Numbered from the stretch's first letter, positions 45,601-58,356 are shown. The stretch is 64,000 nt of DNA from Sabellastarte sp. h YS-2021 (GCA_964017235.1 OZ024935.1:5332001-5396000); one strand, 5' to 3'. Program-made: numbers and translations. Notes: generated from the sequence alone by a model not told the origin.

Positions 45601-48600
45601 AGAACAGTCAAATTTTGAAATTTTCCAATGAATGGTTACTCTTTGCAGGCTTGACTGCAATTAACCAAACCTCAACTTCTTCAGTTCTTCCATTTTACAG
45701 TCAATAGTTGGAAATATTAAAATAAAATCCAAACTCAAATTATATGTCAGTGCATGCATTATCAGAGATGTTCTTTTAGTCAAAAAAGGTCGATTATAAT
45801 ATTTCCAGACTAAGCTCTTAATTAAGATTTAATTCATTTGTTAGAACCTTCCACAATATTATTACAACAAACTTAAGTTGCATTTTGTTGTAAGCCATAA
45901 CTATTTAATATGGCATAACATATTGCATTTCATATTGCACATTTTACGACTCTCTTACATTGTACATTGTGATATTTGTAAAAGTGATAATTTTAAACTT
46001 TATTCCTAAAAGCTTTCAGATTGTTACAGTCCATCATTTTACATGGTAACTCAATGCATAATAAGGGGCTACTCTAGCTAAATGATCTGTAGTAAAGTTG
46101 TGTTGGCTTGTTTTAGGTACATGAAGACTATCTCAGAAAGTGGAGGAGTCTTTCTCTGAACACTGGTTTCTGAGTCAGCAGGTTCTGCAAATATTCTAGA
46201 ACATTTCCTTGAAGACATTCATAAACAAGCACAATCATTTTGAATTGAATACTGGCAGCATTTGAAACCCAGTAAAGTAACTTTCAAGACTCTTTGAAGT
46301 TGAAACTTCATAGTTTTTTTCTGTGAAGGACCAATTGGCCGTGATATTTGAACTCTTTGCAATTTCTTGACGAATTTTGTGCTAAATCAAACAACATACT
46401 TTTATTGTCGGGAATCATCCTTTGTAGACAACCTTTAAGCTTTTGAAGCTATGTTACTACAAGTTAGAGATTTAAGTATCTGACCACTCTTCTGGCTGGC
46501 CCTCCTGGTACCTGGTCACATTGTCACTTTGTCTTTGAATCTTAGACAGCTAGCATCAAATTGTCACTGCATATGATTTCAGATTTTTTCATTGAGTTTT
46601 AAGTTTGTTCTTTTTCTCACTATTTTTATATCAGACTGTGTTCAGTATGGGTGATAGAAGATATAATTTTAAGTCCAGCTGATGCATCTGTCAGAGATCT
46701 GGAAATTGCACCTTCCTATAGAGCTACATTTAGCTGGGATTGAGGCGTTGTCTCAAGGATAGGATCCAGTCATCTAACAGGGCAAGTTTCTTTAACTGAT
46801 CATTCAATACCAGTGATTTTGATATCAATGTTAATAAACTGATGAAGAATTCAGATTAAACTACTTCATCATCCCCATGTTCTGGCTATTCCAGAAAAAT
46901 AGCAAGGACCAAAAGTAGGGGTCAGGTGTCAGTGGAGCTGAACAGTCATCTATTGGTCAAGATGCAATAAATAAATCTAAAAAACTAAAAAAAACTGCTA
47001 CCTGCTAATTGTCAGACCATGCAATAATGAAGTGGTATCTGCCTTACATAATTAACTCTGGGCTAATTGTATTTCAACTGCTATGTTATAGTTCAGTCTC
47101 TTCTTACAGGCCTAGAGGGGTCCCTGAAGTACTTTTTGTGATCCTGTTGTGCACCCCGGTTCAAACCGGTTCTTACCTGGTTCTAGAACTGGTTCCCAAA
47201 TGGAGGAACCCGCATTAAGAGGTGCTATAGGTTTTGATCAAGTTGAAGGGGCCTAGATGTGGTATTGATTTCATAGATTGATTGTAAGTGTTTTTAGAAG
47301 TCACTATTAACTTTACTATGTATCATTTGGATTATTTTATGAGTGAGGTGCTCATTTAATCATGGCTCCTAATTGAGCCTTTTTAAAGGTAAGTGGTCCC
47401 AAGTGATAATGTAGTTCTTATTTATTATAATATTATTACTTATGTTTATTGTGATGTATTTATATATTTTAGTAGAATATATAAGTCATCAAATAAACAT
47501 ATCTCAATTATTTCAGTGTATTCTTTATTTGATTATAATAAATTATTTAACCTTCACTTGAGGTATTGTTATTTGGCGTGAAGACTATTTATATATATGG
47601 TTAAATGGTGTATATACAGATAAAAAAATTTTTTTTAAAAAAAATTGTGTGTGCTAGAATTAATCATGAATAAAAATAAAACCAATATGTGTGAAGTTTC
47701 ATTATTAGAGTCTAGATGTGACTTTCTAAAATTTGGTTGTCCTGTATTCCCAAGCTCCATTGGCAGTGGGTGGCAGCAGGAGAATCCTTCTTGGGGATGT
47801 GACTATAGATGGTTGTGTTTTCTTCCTTGAGCAAATACAGGTATCATGGTCCACAGTTAGGGCTGATGGTTTCCTCACTTTACTTGGTGGTGGGTGGTGG
47901 TGTACTACTGATCTGTATCATTGCCCCTGCGGAAGCCAGAAATAAAGGTAACCAATGGGTATATATATATATTTATTAATAAATCATTAATGATATTAAC
48001 TTCTAACATCCTTTTACTGAATAGTTTAAATAACATATATAAAAGCACATTATTACTAAGACTGTGACCATAATGTAGTAATATATAATTTTTTGCATAG
48101 TGTCAGGGTGAACCCTAAATGATCTAACCACAGGTCAAAAGGGGTCAAATTTTGAGATTTTGAAGGGGTCAAAGACCCGGAAGCCACAAGGATAATGTCA
48201 GAGGTAACCAATCCCATGGTTAGGTATATTTTAGCTATAAGTATCTACACCAGTCTACTAGGATGTTAATTAACAGAGTTTTGAAATTTTGGAAGTTACA
48301 GTACAGAAAATAAATTTCCCATAGGAAAAGTGAATAATAAGCTGTGAGGCCAAAAAATGGGAATTTGTTGGAAAGAAAAAGCCCTACCCTGTTCAGGGGC
48401 CCCGGAAAGGGGTGATAGTGAAATATATGATTTTGAAAATTGATGGAATAATTTTAACAAGATGGACATGTTATTGGTGAGAAAAAGTTATAAAAAGAGG
48501 AAACGATGAACTCTAGAGGTCAATGTAAAAAATAATTTGATAACACATAAAGTGAAGTAGGTTAGGACAATGTGAACAAGAAATTTTGAAAGTGTGTGGT

Positions 48601-48834
48601 TCCTGACCTGATATATTTAGGGGAACTTTTGTATCTTTGGAATTCCCCTGAACTTCAATGTCCAATGGTCCCAGGGAGGGGCATGCTATGTCTGTCTTCC
48701 CTCGAATTGGTGGGCTGAATATAAGTTTTACTTGTATTTTTAATTGCATCAGCTATGGTGTAATTTGTCTCTGGATAAACAAGTGCTCTTCATGGGTGCA
48801 CAAGTCACATGTGGAATCCTCTGTCTGTGTGTGA
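42690..48834. other. 6-kb intergenic block, no gene established
   Basis: No intact gene. Between about 44100 and 47000 the plus strand has short protein-like stretches broken by many stops (for example 'LTDAYSAMVGVF' near 45435 and 'LALLVPGHIVTLSLNLRQLA' near 46490) that could be traces of an old retroelement, but nothing diagnostic. Small GCACAG/GGTTA duplications occur near 43300-43360, a palindromic GGTTCAAACCGGTTC near 47158, and a TA microsatellite near 47961. Confidence 0.35.
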
Positions 48835-48916
48835 GAATTTCATTGTAATAGGAACACAGCCTATCTGTGTTGAGGGAATTTCATTGTAATAGGAACACAG
48901 CCTATCTGTGTTGAGG
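48835..48916. repeat. perfect 41-bp tandem duplication
   Basis: The unit starting GAATTTCATTGTAATAGGAA and ending CTGTGTTGAGG is present twice, back to back, without a mismatch (48835-48875 and 48876-48916). Perfect identity implies a recent event. It overlaps the end of the decayed zinc-finger tract. Confidence 0.9.
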
Positions 48917-49440
48917 GCTTCAGCTTGACCTTCAAAATCTGCTTGGCTTCATTTGGTAATGTGTGAGTTGTTACAAATTGGGCTGATTCTAAGTCCAGGA
49001 TACCAACTGGGGAGGTATTGGATCTTTTGGTTTTATCTGGTTTGATTTGGATATCAGTAGTTCTCCCAATGGAAACTGTCCTTATCATCACTGCTCAACT
49101 CCATGTCTTGTTGGAGAATTTTATGTCAATCAATCTCACCAGTCAATAATGCAGTGGTTTTGGTATTATTGTGATTGGTGGAGTTTGAAGTGGATGTTTG
49201 GTTTTGTGCATGTGCAGTGGGTTTTTCTCCATCAATATTACTTTTTTCTTGTTTAAGAATGAGGGGTTTGTGCTATTTAGTAATTTGCTTGATAAAGTAA
49301 ACTTTCCTCATATATCCCTTTTGGCAATGTCCACAGGTAAATCTTCTGTTATTATGGACACTATTGATATGTCACCTTAAAGTGGATTTATTTTTGTAGC
49401 CATTGTTGCACTGACCACAGAGAAATTTAAAATTATCCAT
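48861..49440 (-). pseudogene. decayed C2H2 zinc-finger protein fragment
   Basis: From an ATG at 49440 the minus strand reads 'MDNFKFLCGQCNNGYKNKST' then 'LR*HINSVH', a classical C-x2-C-x12-H-x4-H finger with a TGA just before the first His, followed by the linker 'NNRRF' and a second finger 'TCGHCQKGYMRKVYFIKQ', whose first zinc His is Gln. A Ser/Thr/Asn-rich stretch follows ('DGEKPTAHAQNQTSTSNSTN', 'HNNTKTTALLTGEID'), then, in another frame, 'DIQIKPDKTKRSNTSPVGIL' and 'THTLPNEAKQILKVKLKPST'. C2H2 fingers bind DNA or RNA. Stops, the lost His and frame changes show decay. Gene family not identified. Confidence 0.55.
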
Positions 49441-49847
49441 GATGGATTTATGATTGAGATAAATTATAAATTAAATAGTTTTTAATTTTTTGTAAAATCC
49501 TAGGATCTCTGAGTGATTTTTTGGCTTTATTTGAATGAATAAATTAAATTTATTATTTAATGCCAAAAATTAACTTGTTAATTTTAATTTTATTAACTTG
49601 TAATCCATTAATATAATTTATTCATCTCATAGCAGTGAGCGATAGACTCACACAAATTGCAAATAGTGGTACGAAATGTATGAAAAACAGTGCTGTGTCA
49701 TTGAATCTAGTCTGGGGAAAATAGCTGCAACTCAGGTCACTAGCAATTCTGCAGTCCCAGCCATTTGTCCACCAGATATTTCTCAGCAGGTAACATCTCC
49801 CCACCTCGGCATTATATCCATGTAAAGAAATTACAAAATCCAAAGGG
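49441..49847. other. spacer, nothing recognised
   Basis: AT-rich. The minus-strand open frame at 49622-49882 has no motif I can name. Confidence 0.35.
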
Positions 49848-50383
49848 ATGGGATCCCTTGATTGTATGTCAAGTGTCCACATGCATTTGAAAATTTGTGT
49901 CAGCTATAACCAGCTATCCCCTGATCATCTGATGGCGGCAGCTATGAGTGATAAATCCAACATAGATATTCGAAATAACATGCTGGATTATGTTATGAAT
50001 TGGTTTGATGATGCCCAGCATTTCTCATGTTCTTCTTCAATGGCCAGTGGCCTTCAATGATAAGTTTCCAGATGGTCAGATACAGAAAGAATTGACCGTA
50101 TAAAATTGATATGTGACATGGTTTGGCTCCCAATGGGACTGCTCAGAAAGTATGGAGACACAAAATTCATTTTATTTAATAAAAATGCTTGTCTTCTAAG
50201 GCAAAAGGGAAGCCAAAGGGGTGTATAATAAGCACATTTATTTGGTATGTTGGGCTTCGGATTCTAAAGTGCTTCCATGTTTACAATAAGGCTGCAGAAG
50301 AAAGTCAAAGAGAGACAAATAGATTTGGCTATGGCTTTTGGTCATACAAATCACGTCCACATTATTTTATGATTCCTTCTTAA
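49848..50383 (+). pseudogene. possible retroelement gag-like remnant
   Basis: Protein-like pieces in two frames: 'NMLDYVMNWFDDAQHFSCSS' (49975-50040), then 'WSDTERIDRIKL' (about 50072-50107) and 'FHVYNKAAEESQRETNRFGY' (about 50270-50330). The 'WSDTxRIDRxR' phrase followed by a 'YN.AAEG'-like segment recalls an N-terminal structural protein of retroelements, where the latter part would be a Cys/His knuckle that has lost its Cys. This is recall of a pattern, not a proven match. Stops separate the pieces. Confidence 0.3.
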
Positions 50384-51225
50384 ATAAGTGTTAAACTCAG
50401 AAACTATTTGCGGTTCCCAGATAAGGTGGTGCTCAGTATTCTTCAACAGCCAAGGGCTCGGCAAATGTTGTAAATGGTCGACTGTACAGATAAGTAGTAA
50501 CTTCAACAGGTAAGAGTAATCTATCACAAGACAAAAGTGATTCAAAAAATCTCTATCGTCTTGGTTTATAGGATGGTGGACTCAAGACCCTAGGCTCATT
50601 TTACTATCAAGAAAATACTTCTCACTTATCCTATAGTTCATAAGAACTGCAGTCTGTACAAAGCCACACAGAAACCTGGTTTTAAATCCTTCTGGAGTTA
50701 CAATTGCCATCACTGATAAGACCATTCTTCTCTCTAATTGCTTTCAGGTTTTGTATCTGGAGCAGGAGTCTGACTGTGACCAGGTTGGGCTTACAACTAA
50801 TAAACCTGAAATTGGCCCTGTGCAAATAAAAAGCTTAGGTCCTGGGTTCGAATCTTCTTCTGTCTGGTAGAATTCAAGCTGGATATGTCTGACTAAATTA
50901 AAACAAATTGTTGGAATATCAACTATGTCAAGTACAAAATGGAGTCAGGTTTGAAACTGTCTCACCAATTAGTTTGTATCACAGCAATCCATATATAGGA
51001 CATATTACAGTCTCATAGGCTCATAGACTGACCAATACATGACACAGTTGACACAGTTAACACAAAGTTAATTATATAAGACAGCATACTTATTACATTT
51101 GCCTGGTCTTACTTACCACAGGAAGCAGATCTATAGTACTTCATTGTGAGTGCTACTTAAACCACTTCTGGTCAGACCAACTTCTGTGATACCATGTCTC
51201 GAATCAAACACTCTCAGTTTAGTTA
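50384..51225. other. intergenic, nothing established
   Basis: No gene. GGGTTCGAATCTT near 50842 resembles a pol III B box, but no A box or cloverleaf accompanies it. Confidence 0.35.
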
Positions 51226-51815
51226 GCCATGGCTAGTAAATGTGTTAAACACTCCAAGTTCAGTTCGCAACAAGCTTCAGAGCATGCCATCCCATGGCTA
51301 GTAAAAGTATCAAAGAATAGCGACCCCACTGGTGTTGACTTTAAGTTCAATATGAATAACACCAGGAATCTCAAACTGAAAGATGTATGGACCAGAAAAC
51401 CTAAAAAGAGATGTTGTTTTTGCATTAATTGATGACCTGCAAAACAATTGCAATAAAATTATCCATTGCTAAAGAAATGGCAGATTTACAAGTACACATG
51501 AACTCTGAACAACTACAAGAAATTAGTGACACTGTCGAATAAAGTCAAACAGGCCCCAGTGTATTTGAAACGAAACAACCTCAATTTAAGAGTACTTTAA
51601 GAAACCAGACTAGAACCATAAAATCCGGGACATACAGTACAAGGACCATAAAGAGGCCCGAGAAGTGATGCCAAGATGAACAAATTAATGAACACCCTTC
51701 ATGACCTACTCAAATAATTGGGCATCACAGATATACAATCTGGTCAGACAATCGAGAGGTTCAGATGAATGAAGGTACCCAAAATTCTATGGGTTATCAA
51801 ATGGCGATAATTGAA
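51226..51815 (+). pseudogene. decayed coding tract with a good Kozak start, family unknown
   Basis: AGCCATGGC at about 51224-51232 opens a 67-residue basic frame ('MASKCVKHSKFSSQQASEHA' ... 'VWTRKPKKRCCFCIN'). Immediately downstream a second frame continues protein-like: 'KLSIAKEMADLQVHMNSEQL', 'QEISDTVE', stop, 'SQTGPSVFETKQPQFKSTLR', 'NQTRTIKSGTYSTRTIKRPE', stop, and 'NREVQMNEGTQNSMGYQMAI'. The consistent hydrophilic composition over nearly 600 bp with two stops suggests a dead gag-like or host-derived gene. Unrecognised. Confidence 0.35.
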
Positions 51816-52651
51816 GAAACATGATTTTTTTTTGCAATTATTGCACACGTGGGTGGTCATTGATAAAGTAGGTTAATATTTATGTAGTATGATATAACTG
51901 AACCTCTAATGTGACCTATTTGCTTCATTTCTGGGGATATTATCATTTTTTCTTTAAAACCTTTTCGCTGACTTGAGCTGGATGTGTTGGCTTGGTGCAT
52001 GCACTGAAGGCATTTCATTTTGAATGAATGCTTTAATGGATTTTGACAATTGGAAAACTCCGTCAGATTATTTATTGTAAAACGCCAACATGCATTCATT
52101 GATAGGTACGTGATTTGAGTAATGAATGACACAGCCAGACAAAAAACATACAGTTCTCTGTGCTGGAATGGTGTACACCAAGAATTGAAGGTTCTAACCC
52201 TACCAGCGACACAAGGATTCAACTTGGTTGGAATTTCAAATTACACTATCTGTCAACCAGTTTGTTCGATTTTGAGTGGGCATTATCTGGACTATCAAAC
52301 AATCAATAGTCCACCTTTTCCAATTCAACATTTGAAAAGAGATAGTAATCTGTGGCAGCTACATAAGGCTTCCACTTGAGCCCTTGATCATCGAGTGAAA
52401 GTACAGAATGTCCAGGCATAGGAGACTTAGTCTTTGGACTGTGTGTGCAAATACATTTCACTTCCACCACTTTCACTTCCCACCCTCTTCGGTATCCTCT
52501 GCCTTCTGTATCCCCCCACCTGCTCATTTCAAACTTTCAATCTTTATTTTCCAATATTTTCACCTTTGTAAAGAGAATTGCTAGGTCACTTAGCTGATGA
52601 CCTTTGACCTGGGTCAGTAGGGATATGATATCTGACCTGGAATGCTATATT
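51816..52651. other. intergenic, repeat-flank sequence
   Basis: No gene. TGACCTTTGACCTGGGTCAG (about 52600) has a related copy beyond the MITE (TGACCTTTGACCTGTACCTA near 53490) and another near 53650, so the MITE seems to sit in a dispersed or loosely tandem repeat. Confidence 0.4.
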
Positions 52652-53454
52652 CCCAGTAAACATTTGAAACTTTTTAAAGTGGTTTAAATGTTTACAAAAC
52701 GTTTTTAAAACCTATTTAAACTCTTTCTTATGGTTTTATAAACATGTCCAAGTAAACATTTGTGCTGTAATGTTTAAAAAATGTTTATAAACATTTTATA
52801 CACAAACGCTTTACTGAAAACATTTATTAAACATTTATAAAATAACTCAAGAAAATAGGTTTGACTGGAAACATTTTTTAAACATTTATAAAATAGCTAA
52901 ACAAATGAAGGTTATGCTGGAAATGTTTTTCAAACATTCATCATGAAATGGTTTATAAACAGTACACATAAAATGTTTAAAAAACATTGTTGATCAAATG
53001 TTTTAAAAACATTCCACCAAAAACGTCTTTTAAACCAATGCTTATTAAACCTTCACCTTCAAACATGTCCAAACAAAGATGGCGGTGAGCAATAATAGGG
53101 GATTTTAGAAGACTTTGTCAAAAATTGCCCCACATGCAATCCCTAAAAGTGAGAATTGAATAGGGGCACAATTTTTAAGCCACTATCTTACAATTTTAGA
53201 CATAAATATAATATTTTAATTAGTGAGCAACCTTAACAAGGTATTGAATTTAACCCCTGACCCCATTATTATTCAGACATTAATATGTTCATTTGTAACT
53301 TTTTTCTAACATTTATCATCAAATGTTTAATAAATGGCATACATAAAATGTTTTAAAAACATTCTATCATAAATGGTTTTCATACCCATCATTTTTTAAC
53401 CTTTGCCAAACGTTTCCTATCAAACGTTTTTAAAACCATAAAATGTTTACTGGG
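52652..53454. mobile_element. MITE-like inverted-repeat element built of AAACATTT words
   Basis: Ends are perfect 14-bp inverted repeats, CCCAGTAAACATTT at 52652-52665 and AAATGTTTACTGGG at 53441-53454. The 803-bp body is filled with AAACATTTATAAA, AAATGTTTTAAAAACATT and related words in both orientations, many forming local palindromes. It has no open frame of note. The flanks (TATT left, TTGT right) do not give a clear duplication, so superfamily is open. Confidence 0.85.
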
Positions 53455-56400
53455 TTGTTATCATCGTTCTTATGTGGTTGGTCACATGATATGACCTTTG
53501 ACCTGTACCTAGGTCGGCAATAAAATGAAATGTCACCTGGAATGGTTCCTTAAAATGATCAGTGATGTGTCACTTTAATGAGAAAATGTTGTTTTTCCCC
53601 TTTGGGGTGGAATTTTATGCTTTATTAAGACCTACTTTATGTAAGTGTATATGACCTTTGACTGAGTCACTGCACTGCCATAACCTTTGATGTTAAAAGG
53701 TCTGATTTCTAGTTTTTGATAACTTAAAAATATTTTACATTGTGATTCAGTTAATTTATGCACGCAGAGACTTTATTGGTGATGCGATATTGTATTGTAT
53801 TGGGTATTTTATACTCTGTGCAATAACTCCATATGGTACAAGACTCAAAATGCTATTTGACCCATCAGACTGAACAAAGTACAGTCCAAGCTCTCAAGTT
53901 ACTTGCCCTCCCCAATTGAAAGACAGAGGCTCAAGGATGATCATTTATCAACGTCTTTGAGTTATAATTTGCTACAATCCAAATACATCTTATCTAGTTC
54001 ATATATTTTACATTCATATTCTTTATATGTATGCACTGTGATGCTAAAATATTGCGTGATGATAAAAAATCATTTTTGTAGAAACTTGTATTATAAATAT
54101 TGAAATCCCATTTCTTTCCATGAGTCTTCAAGGAAATATAAAAAATGAACATGTGACATGACTCAGCATAAAGTAGTGTATATAATGCTTCTGTTGAGGA
54201 TCTCATGTTTCTGATTCATTAGATGTTTAGCATTGCTACTTTTCATTTATCGGTCATGTGTTTATGAAGTTAAAATAGTTTTCTAAATAGACTCCTAGAT
54301 ACTTAATGTCAACAAATAATTTTTTTCACATTCACCCTCAAACTGCTTGAGAAACATTTTGGGGGTTGCTTTGGATGACCTAATAGGGTGAAACCAATTT
54401 TAGAGCAGTTCGTTTTTTTATTTTGTGGCTATTTCACTTAATAGTGGGTAATTTCTGGGTAAAATCAGTAAAAAGGGACATTTAAGTTAGACTTTTTGAA
54501 AACCACTTTTCCATATTCCTATTAGAAACAATATGATTAATTATGCTCTTTATTGCATCAGTTAAAATAGTAAAATGGTTTCTACCACACTACACAGGAA
54601 AGTCCTGAAAACAACAAGAAAAATTGGGGGAAGTTTAAGTATGTTGTAGAATGAAAATAGATAAGTGACTTATCAGAAAATAATTGAATTAAAAATAATG
54701 TAAATCTTATTGCTTAAAATATTTTTGAGAAACTTTTCTTTCCTTAAAATTTTATATGTGGAAAATATCATATTAACTACAGGTCGCCATTGGCTACTCG
54801 TCATTCTTTGGTTCGTTTTAGCTGTGGTGGTTGATTTTTGCTCATTTGAATTAATAATTTATGTTATAGTTACTTTGCCAAACCTTTTGACAAGGAACAT
54901 TGGATACTGTTTCTGTTTTACATATTTTATTATAGCTTTGGAGCTGTATTTTAAGTGTTCTTTGCAGAATTGAATTTATCTTTTTATTTTTTAAACATTA
55001 GCAAAATATACGAATTTTCAAATTTTTGTAGCTTATTATTTGGTGTGTGGTATGCTTGGTAGTTAACACATTTACCTGTTTTTTTTTGTATTTTTGTGAG
55101 TCTGTGGTATCTTTTTGTGTGTTTATTGCATTTTGTCTTCTAGATGAATTGTAGTGTCCAGTTATGCTAAAACTAGTATTCTCCATTATCAGACTTGATT
55201 TTATGACACTTAACTTTATATATTTCTTTCAACTCAGAGAGATCTAACCTTTATCAAAAAAAGCAAAGAACGAGATCATAAAACTGAGCAGATTCTGAGC
55301 AGATTTAAGTTAGGCTCAAGATATTAAAATATTATCCATAAATATGTTATTTTTATCCCCCAACAGTAGAAAACTAGTATTACCATAAATTTGGAAAACA
55401 TATATGTATTTGCATATGCAGTAACATTTAAAAAATAAAATACTTTTTTGTATGAACGTATTATTCCATACATTTTATTAGGCAACTCATTTCCGCCCAT
55501 TTGTAATGAATACTGGACAAATGGAATATTTCACCAAATGGTTATTTTGCATCATAGCATTCATATAAACTGTATTCCAATCATTAGTTCTGTAGACTCG
55601 GGTTAAAGGTTCACATCCCAGGCCCCATAAGGGTAATATAGTTGGAACAATGAGTTTGTTGAAAACAGCAAAACATTTACACAAATTAAGCTACAAACAA
55701 GTCAGTTACACCTGTATATCAGTTCGCCTTATGCTCACATGTAGGTCATTTGCATGACTAGTGCTACAAGGCAGAATACATTATTGGCAAAATTAAATTT
55801 GGAAAATCTAAAAACACCTTTGTGTGGATGTTAAAAGATTAATAATATGGTCATTCAACATATATCATCAGCAGTCCCAAGTTTGCAAAGGTAGGAGAGG
55901 GAGGTGATTAAATCCACAGTTAAGCGCTCATCGGTTGACCAATGATGTAGTCCTCAAACTGTACCCGAATGCCCAATAAATTTAAAGTTCTGAAGGTTAT
56001 TCAGAGTAGGATGACTCTAATCTACACAAAGGTCGCTGGAAAGTAATATAATGTAATGGATAAATAAAGACACAAGATATAGCAAGCATTTTACCCATGC
56101 TAGGAGTAATATTAAGCACAAGTTAAGCTCTTTAAGAAGTATAACTATACAATGATCAAAAATCAGCACAAAATAACCTTTTTAACTTTAGGCACCCTTT
56201 TTGACATTTGATACTCCCAGCCGTTGATTGTCTTGGTTTCACTGGCTAAGCCTCTGTCTCCCCAAAACATGATTTCTAAAGACATGTAGTTTCTGCTACC
56301 GCCGTTAGACCTTGAAGGATCATATCTCACAATGCCAAACACATCCAACATCCCCTACACCTCCCAAACCTGTAGGACAAATAACAATCATTGTGTGGGT

Positions 56401-57193
56401 ACTTTAAGCATTATATTTACTACCAATAAATATATATTAATGCAAGATGTCAACTCGTTTTAGTTTGAGTAGCTTAGTATGACCCCGAAGGAGGGTTGCA
56501 AAGTCGAATATGACCACATGAAAAGGATCCCAGAAAAATATATCTCACTGTTTCATCGCACATCCGAAATCTATAGGAAAAATATTTAGCAATATATAAA
56601 GACTATTTCAAGTACAAGCAATTATTAATTCCACTGGTATCCAAGTTTGATAGTTACGTCCAATGAAGTTTTAAAAAATTGCAGAGCAGAGAACACCAAT
56701 CTGCTGCTTTAAATATGTATCAAAGTTCAACTCATTTATTATCCGCATTGATTTTGTCAGTAAAATATTTGGCTGAAAAAGGGTCACAGCAACATACAAA
56801 ACCACTGTGGTTATCCAAAAAACATCAGTGTTATACTGCAACCAAAGCTAATCACTTGTTAAATTTCAACAACTACTTCGGGTAACAATTCTGGCGTATA
56901 AATCAGTATGAGGTTTAAATTTTGGTTCATTATTAGCAAAAGTAATCTCAAGAAAACTGATTCAAGAATTTGTTTATTGAAAATAAAATCACTTCATTTT
57001 CATACAGGCCATTTTGCAATATAAACCTTACAAAAATTTGAAGTTGACTTTTGATTGATCTGTAAAGAGGGACTATTAGCACTGATATCAATGAAACAGT
57101 AATATGTATTGAAAGCCAGTTGTTCTTAAAATATCACAGAAGTTAGGATCATCATCTGCAGAGACAATGCATTTAATGTATATATATATATAT
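53455..57193. other. intergenic, nothing established
   Basis: Nearly 3.7 kb of AT-rich DNA. No gene, RNA or bounded repeat supported. Small frames at 53903, 54710 and 56679 lack motifs. A (TA)n microsatellite at 57176-57193 adjoins the next element. Confidence 0.4.
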
Positions 57194-58356
57194 GTTATGA
57201 CCCAGGTGTGAAATTGTCCATTTCGTGAAATGGACTAGGAAATTGTCCATTTCATGAAATGGACAGCCTCACTGTCCATTTCGTGAAATGGACAAATCCA
57301 TATATATTTTGCCATCCATTTCGTGAAATGGTCAAAGTCATGTACGAAAGTTTAACTTTCATTCATGGTCAATCTTTTGGTTTAATTTATCACTTTATTC
57401 CCCTATAATAATGATGTGTATATTATATACGTTACATTAATTTAGTTAATAGTTAAAATAGGTATGAAATATAATTATTTGAAATATATTTGAAATACAA
57501 GTGTCAATTATGTAAAGCATATTTTTTAATGGGGATAATTATTTAAAATTACCACTTACGCTTTTAAAAAGCATATTGGTACCTGGTATATTATTTTTTA
57601 CAGTTTGCTTAAACAAAATATAATACAGTTTTGTCTCCTTTGTGCACTAATCTTCTTTAAAAGGCTTTCCTTCAATGATTAGATCAGAGGAATTGTAGCC
57701 TATCCTTTGAAGATTAGATCTAAGGGTTATTAAAAGTAACTGTCAATTTAGAAAGGTTGAAGCCATCCCAAAGGTTACAAAAAGAAGTGGGTTAATTACA
57801 ATTAAATCCAACTTACTAGTGGTGAGGCTTTCTTTTAATGAGATCTGAGGATTGAAGACACACATTTGAGGATTAGATCTAAGACTTAATTCAGTGCCTG
57901 TCATAAATCTTATCAACATTTGCAATTACTAATGTAAATAATCTACCAATGTGGCTTAGAGTTAAAAGCTCTTAATGTTGTAAAATATATGTTGCAGTTT
58001 AGTCTCACCTAGATTCTATCTCAAATTTTCAAAATTTTAATAAATGTAAATGCAAATACTAACAAATACTTAACTAACCTTGTAGCTTAATCATATTAGG
58101 ATTGTGTTAAATTTTATAAGAAAATGCTACAGGAATTATAATAACCTGCACCTCACCAGTAGACTTTAGGTTAAAGTATAACCATTGATGTACAACCATT
58201 GATGTATTCTAATACAATGTTTCTCTAAAAAGTAAGTTTTTTTTTCACTCTGAATGAGAGTAAAAATTTCGTACATTTAGTTGTCCATTTCATGAAATGG
58301 TCAGTAGATTTTTTATCCATTTCACAAAATGGACAATTTCACATTTTGGTCATAAC
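57194..58356. mobile_element. MITE-like element with repeated 20-bp palindromes at its ends
   Basis: Inverted ends GTTATGACC...GTGAAATTGTCCATTT (from 57194) and AAATGGACAATTTCAC...GGTCATAAC (to 58356) are flanked by TA-rich microsatellite on both sides, which would fit a TA target. The left end carries four, and the right end two, copies of the self-complementary word GTCCATTTCGTGAAATGGAC or near variants (57216, 57245, 57274, 57314; 58283, 58315). The interior has two further GAGGATTAGATCTAAG-like repeats (57660-57890). No transposase is encoded. Confidence 0.85.

Noticed and set aside
44100..47000. Possible DIRS-like retroelement (RNase H-like 'LTDAYSAMVGVF', recombinase-like 'LALLVPGHIVTLSLNLRQLA')
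   Set aside because: Similarity is faint and requires several assumed frame changes. No complete motif set or terminal repeat supports it.
50830..50870. Possible tRNA or SINE head (GGGTTCGAATCTT)
   Set aside because: Only a B-box-like word is present; no A box, cloverleaf or repeat partner was found.
55585..55625. Possible SINE B box (GGTTCACATCCC)
   Set aside because: An isolated match without the rest of a SINE body or target duplications.
57216..57333. CRISPR-like array of 20-bp palindromic words
   Set aside because: Spacing is irregular and short, the host is an animal, there are no cas genes, and the words sit at both ends of an inverted-repeat element.
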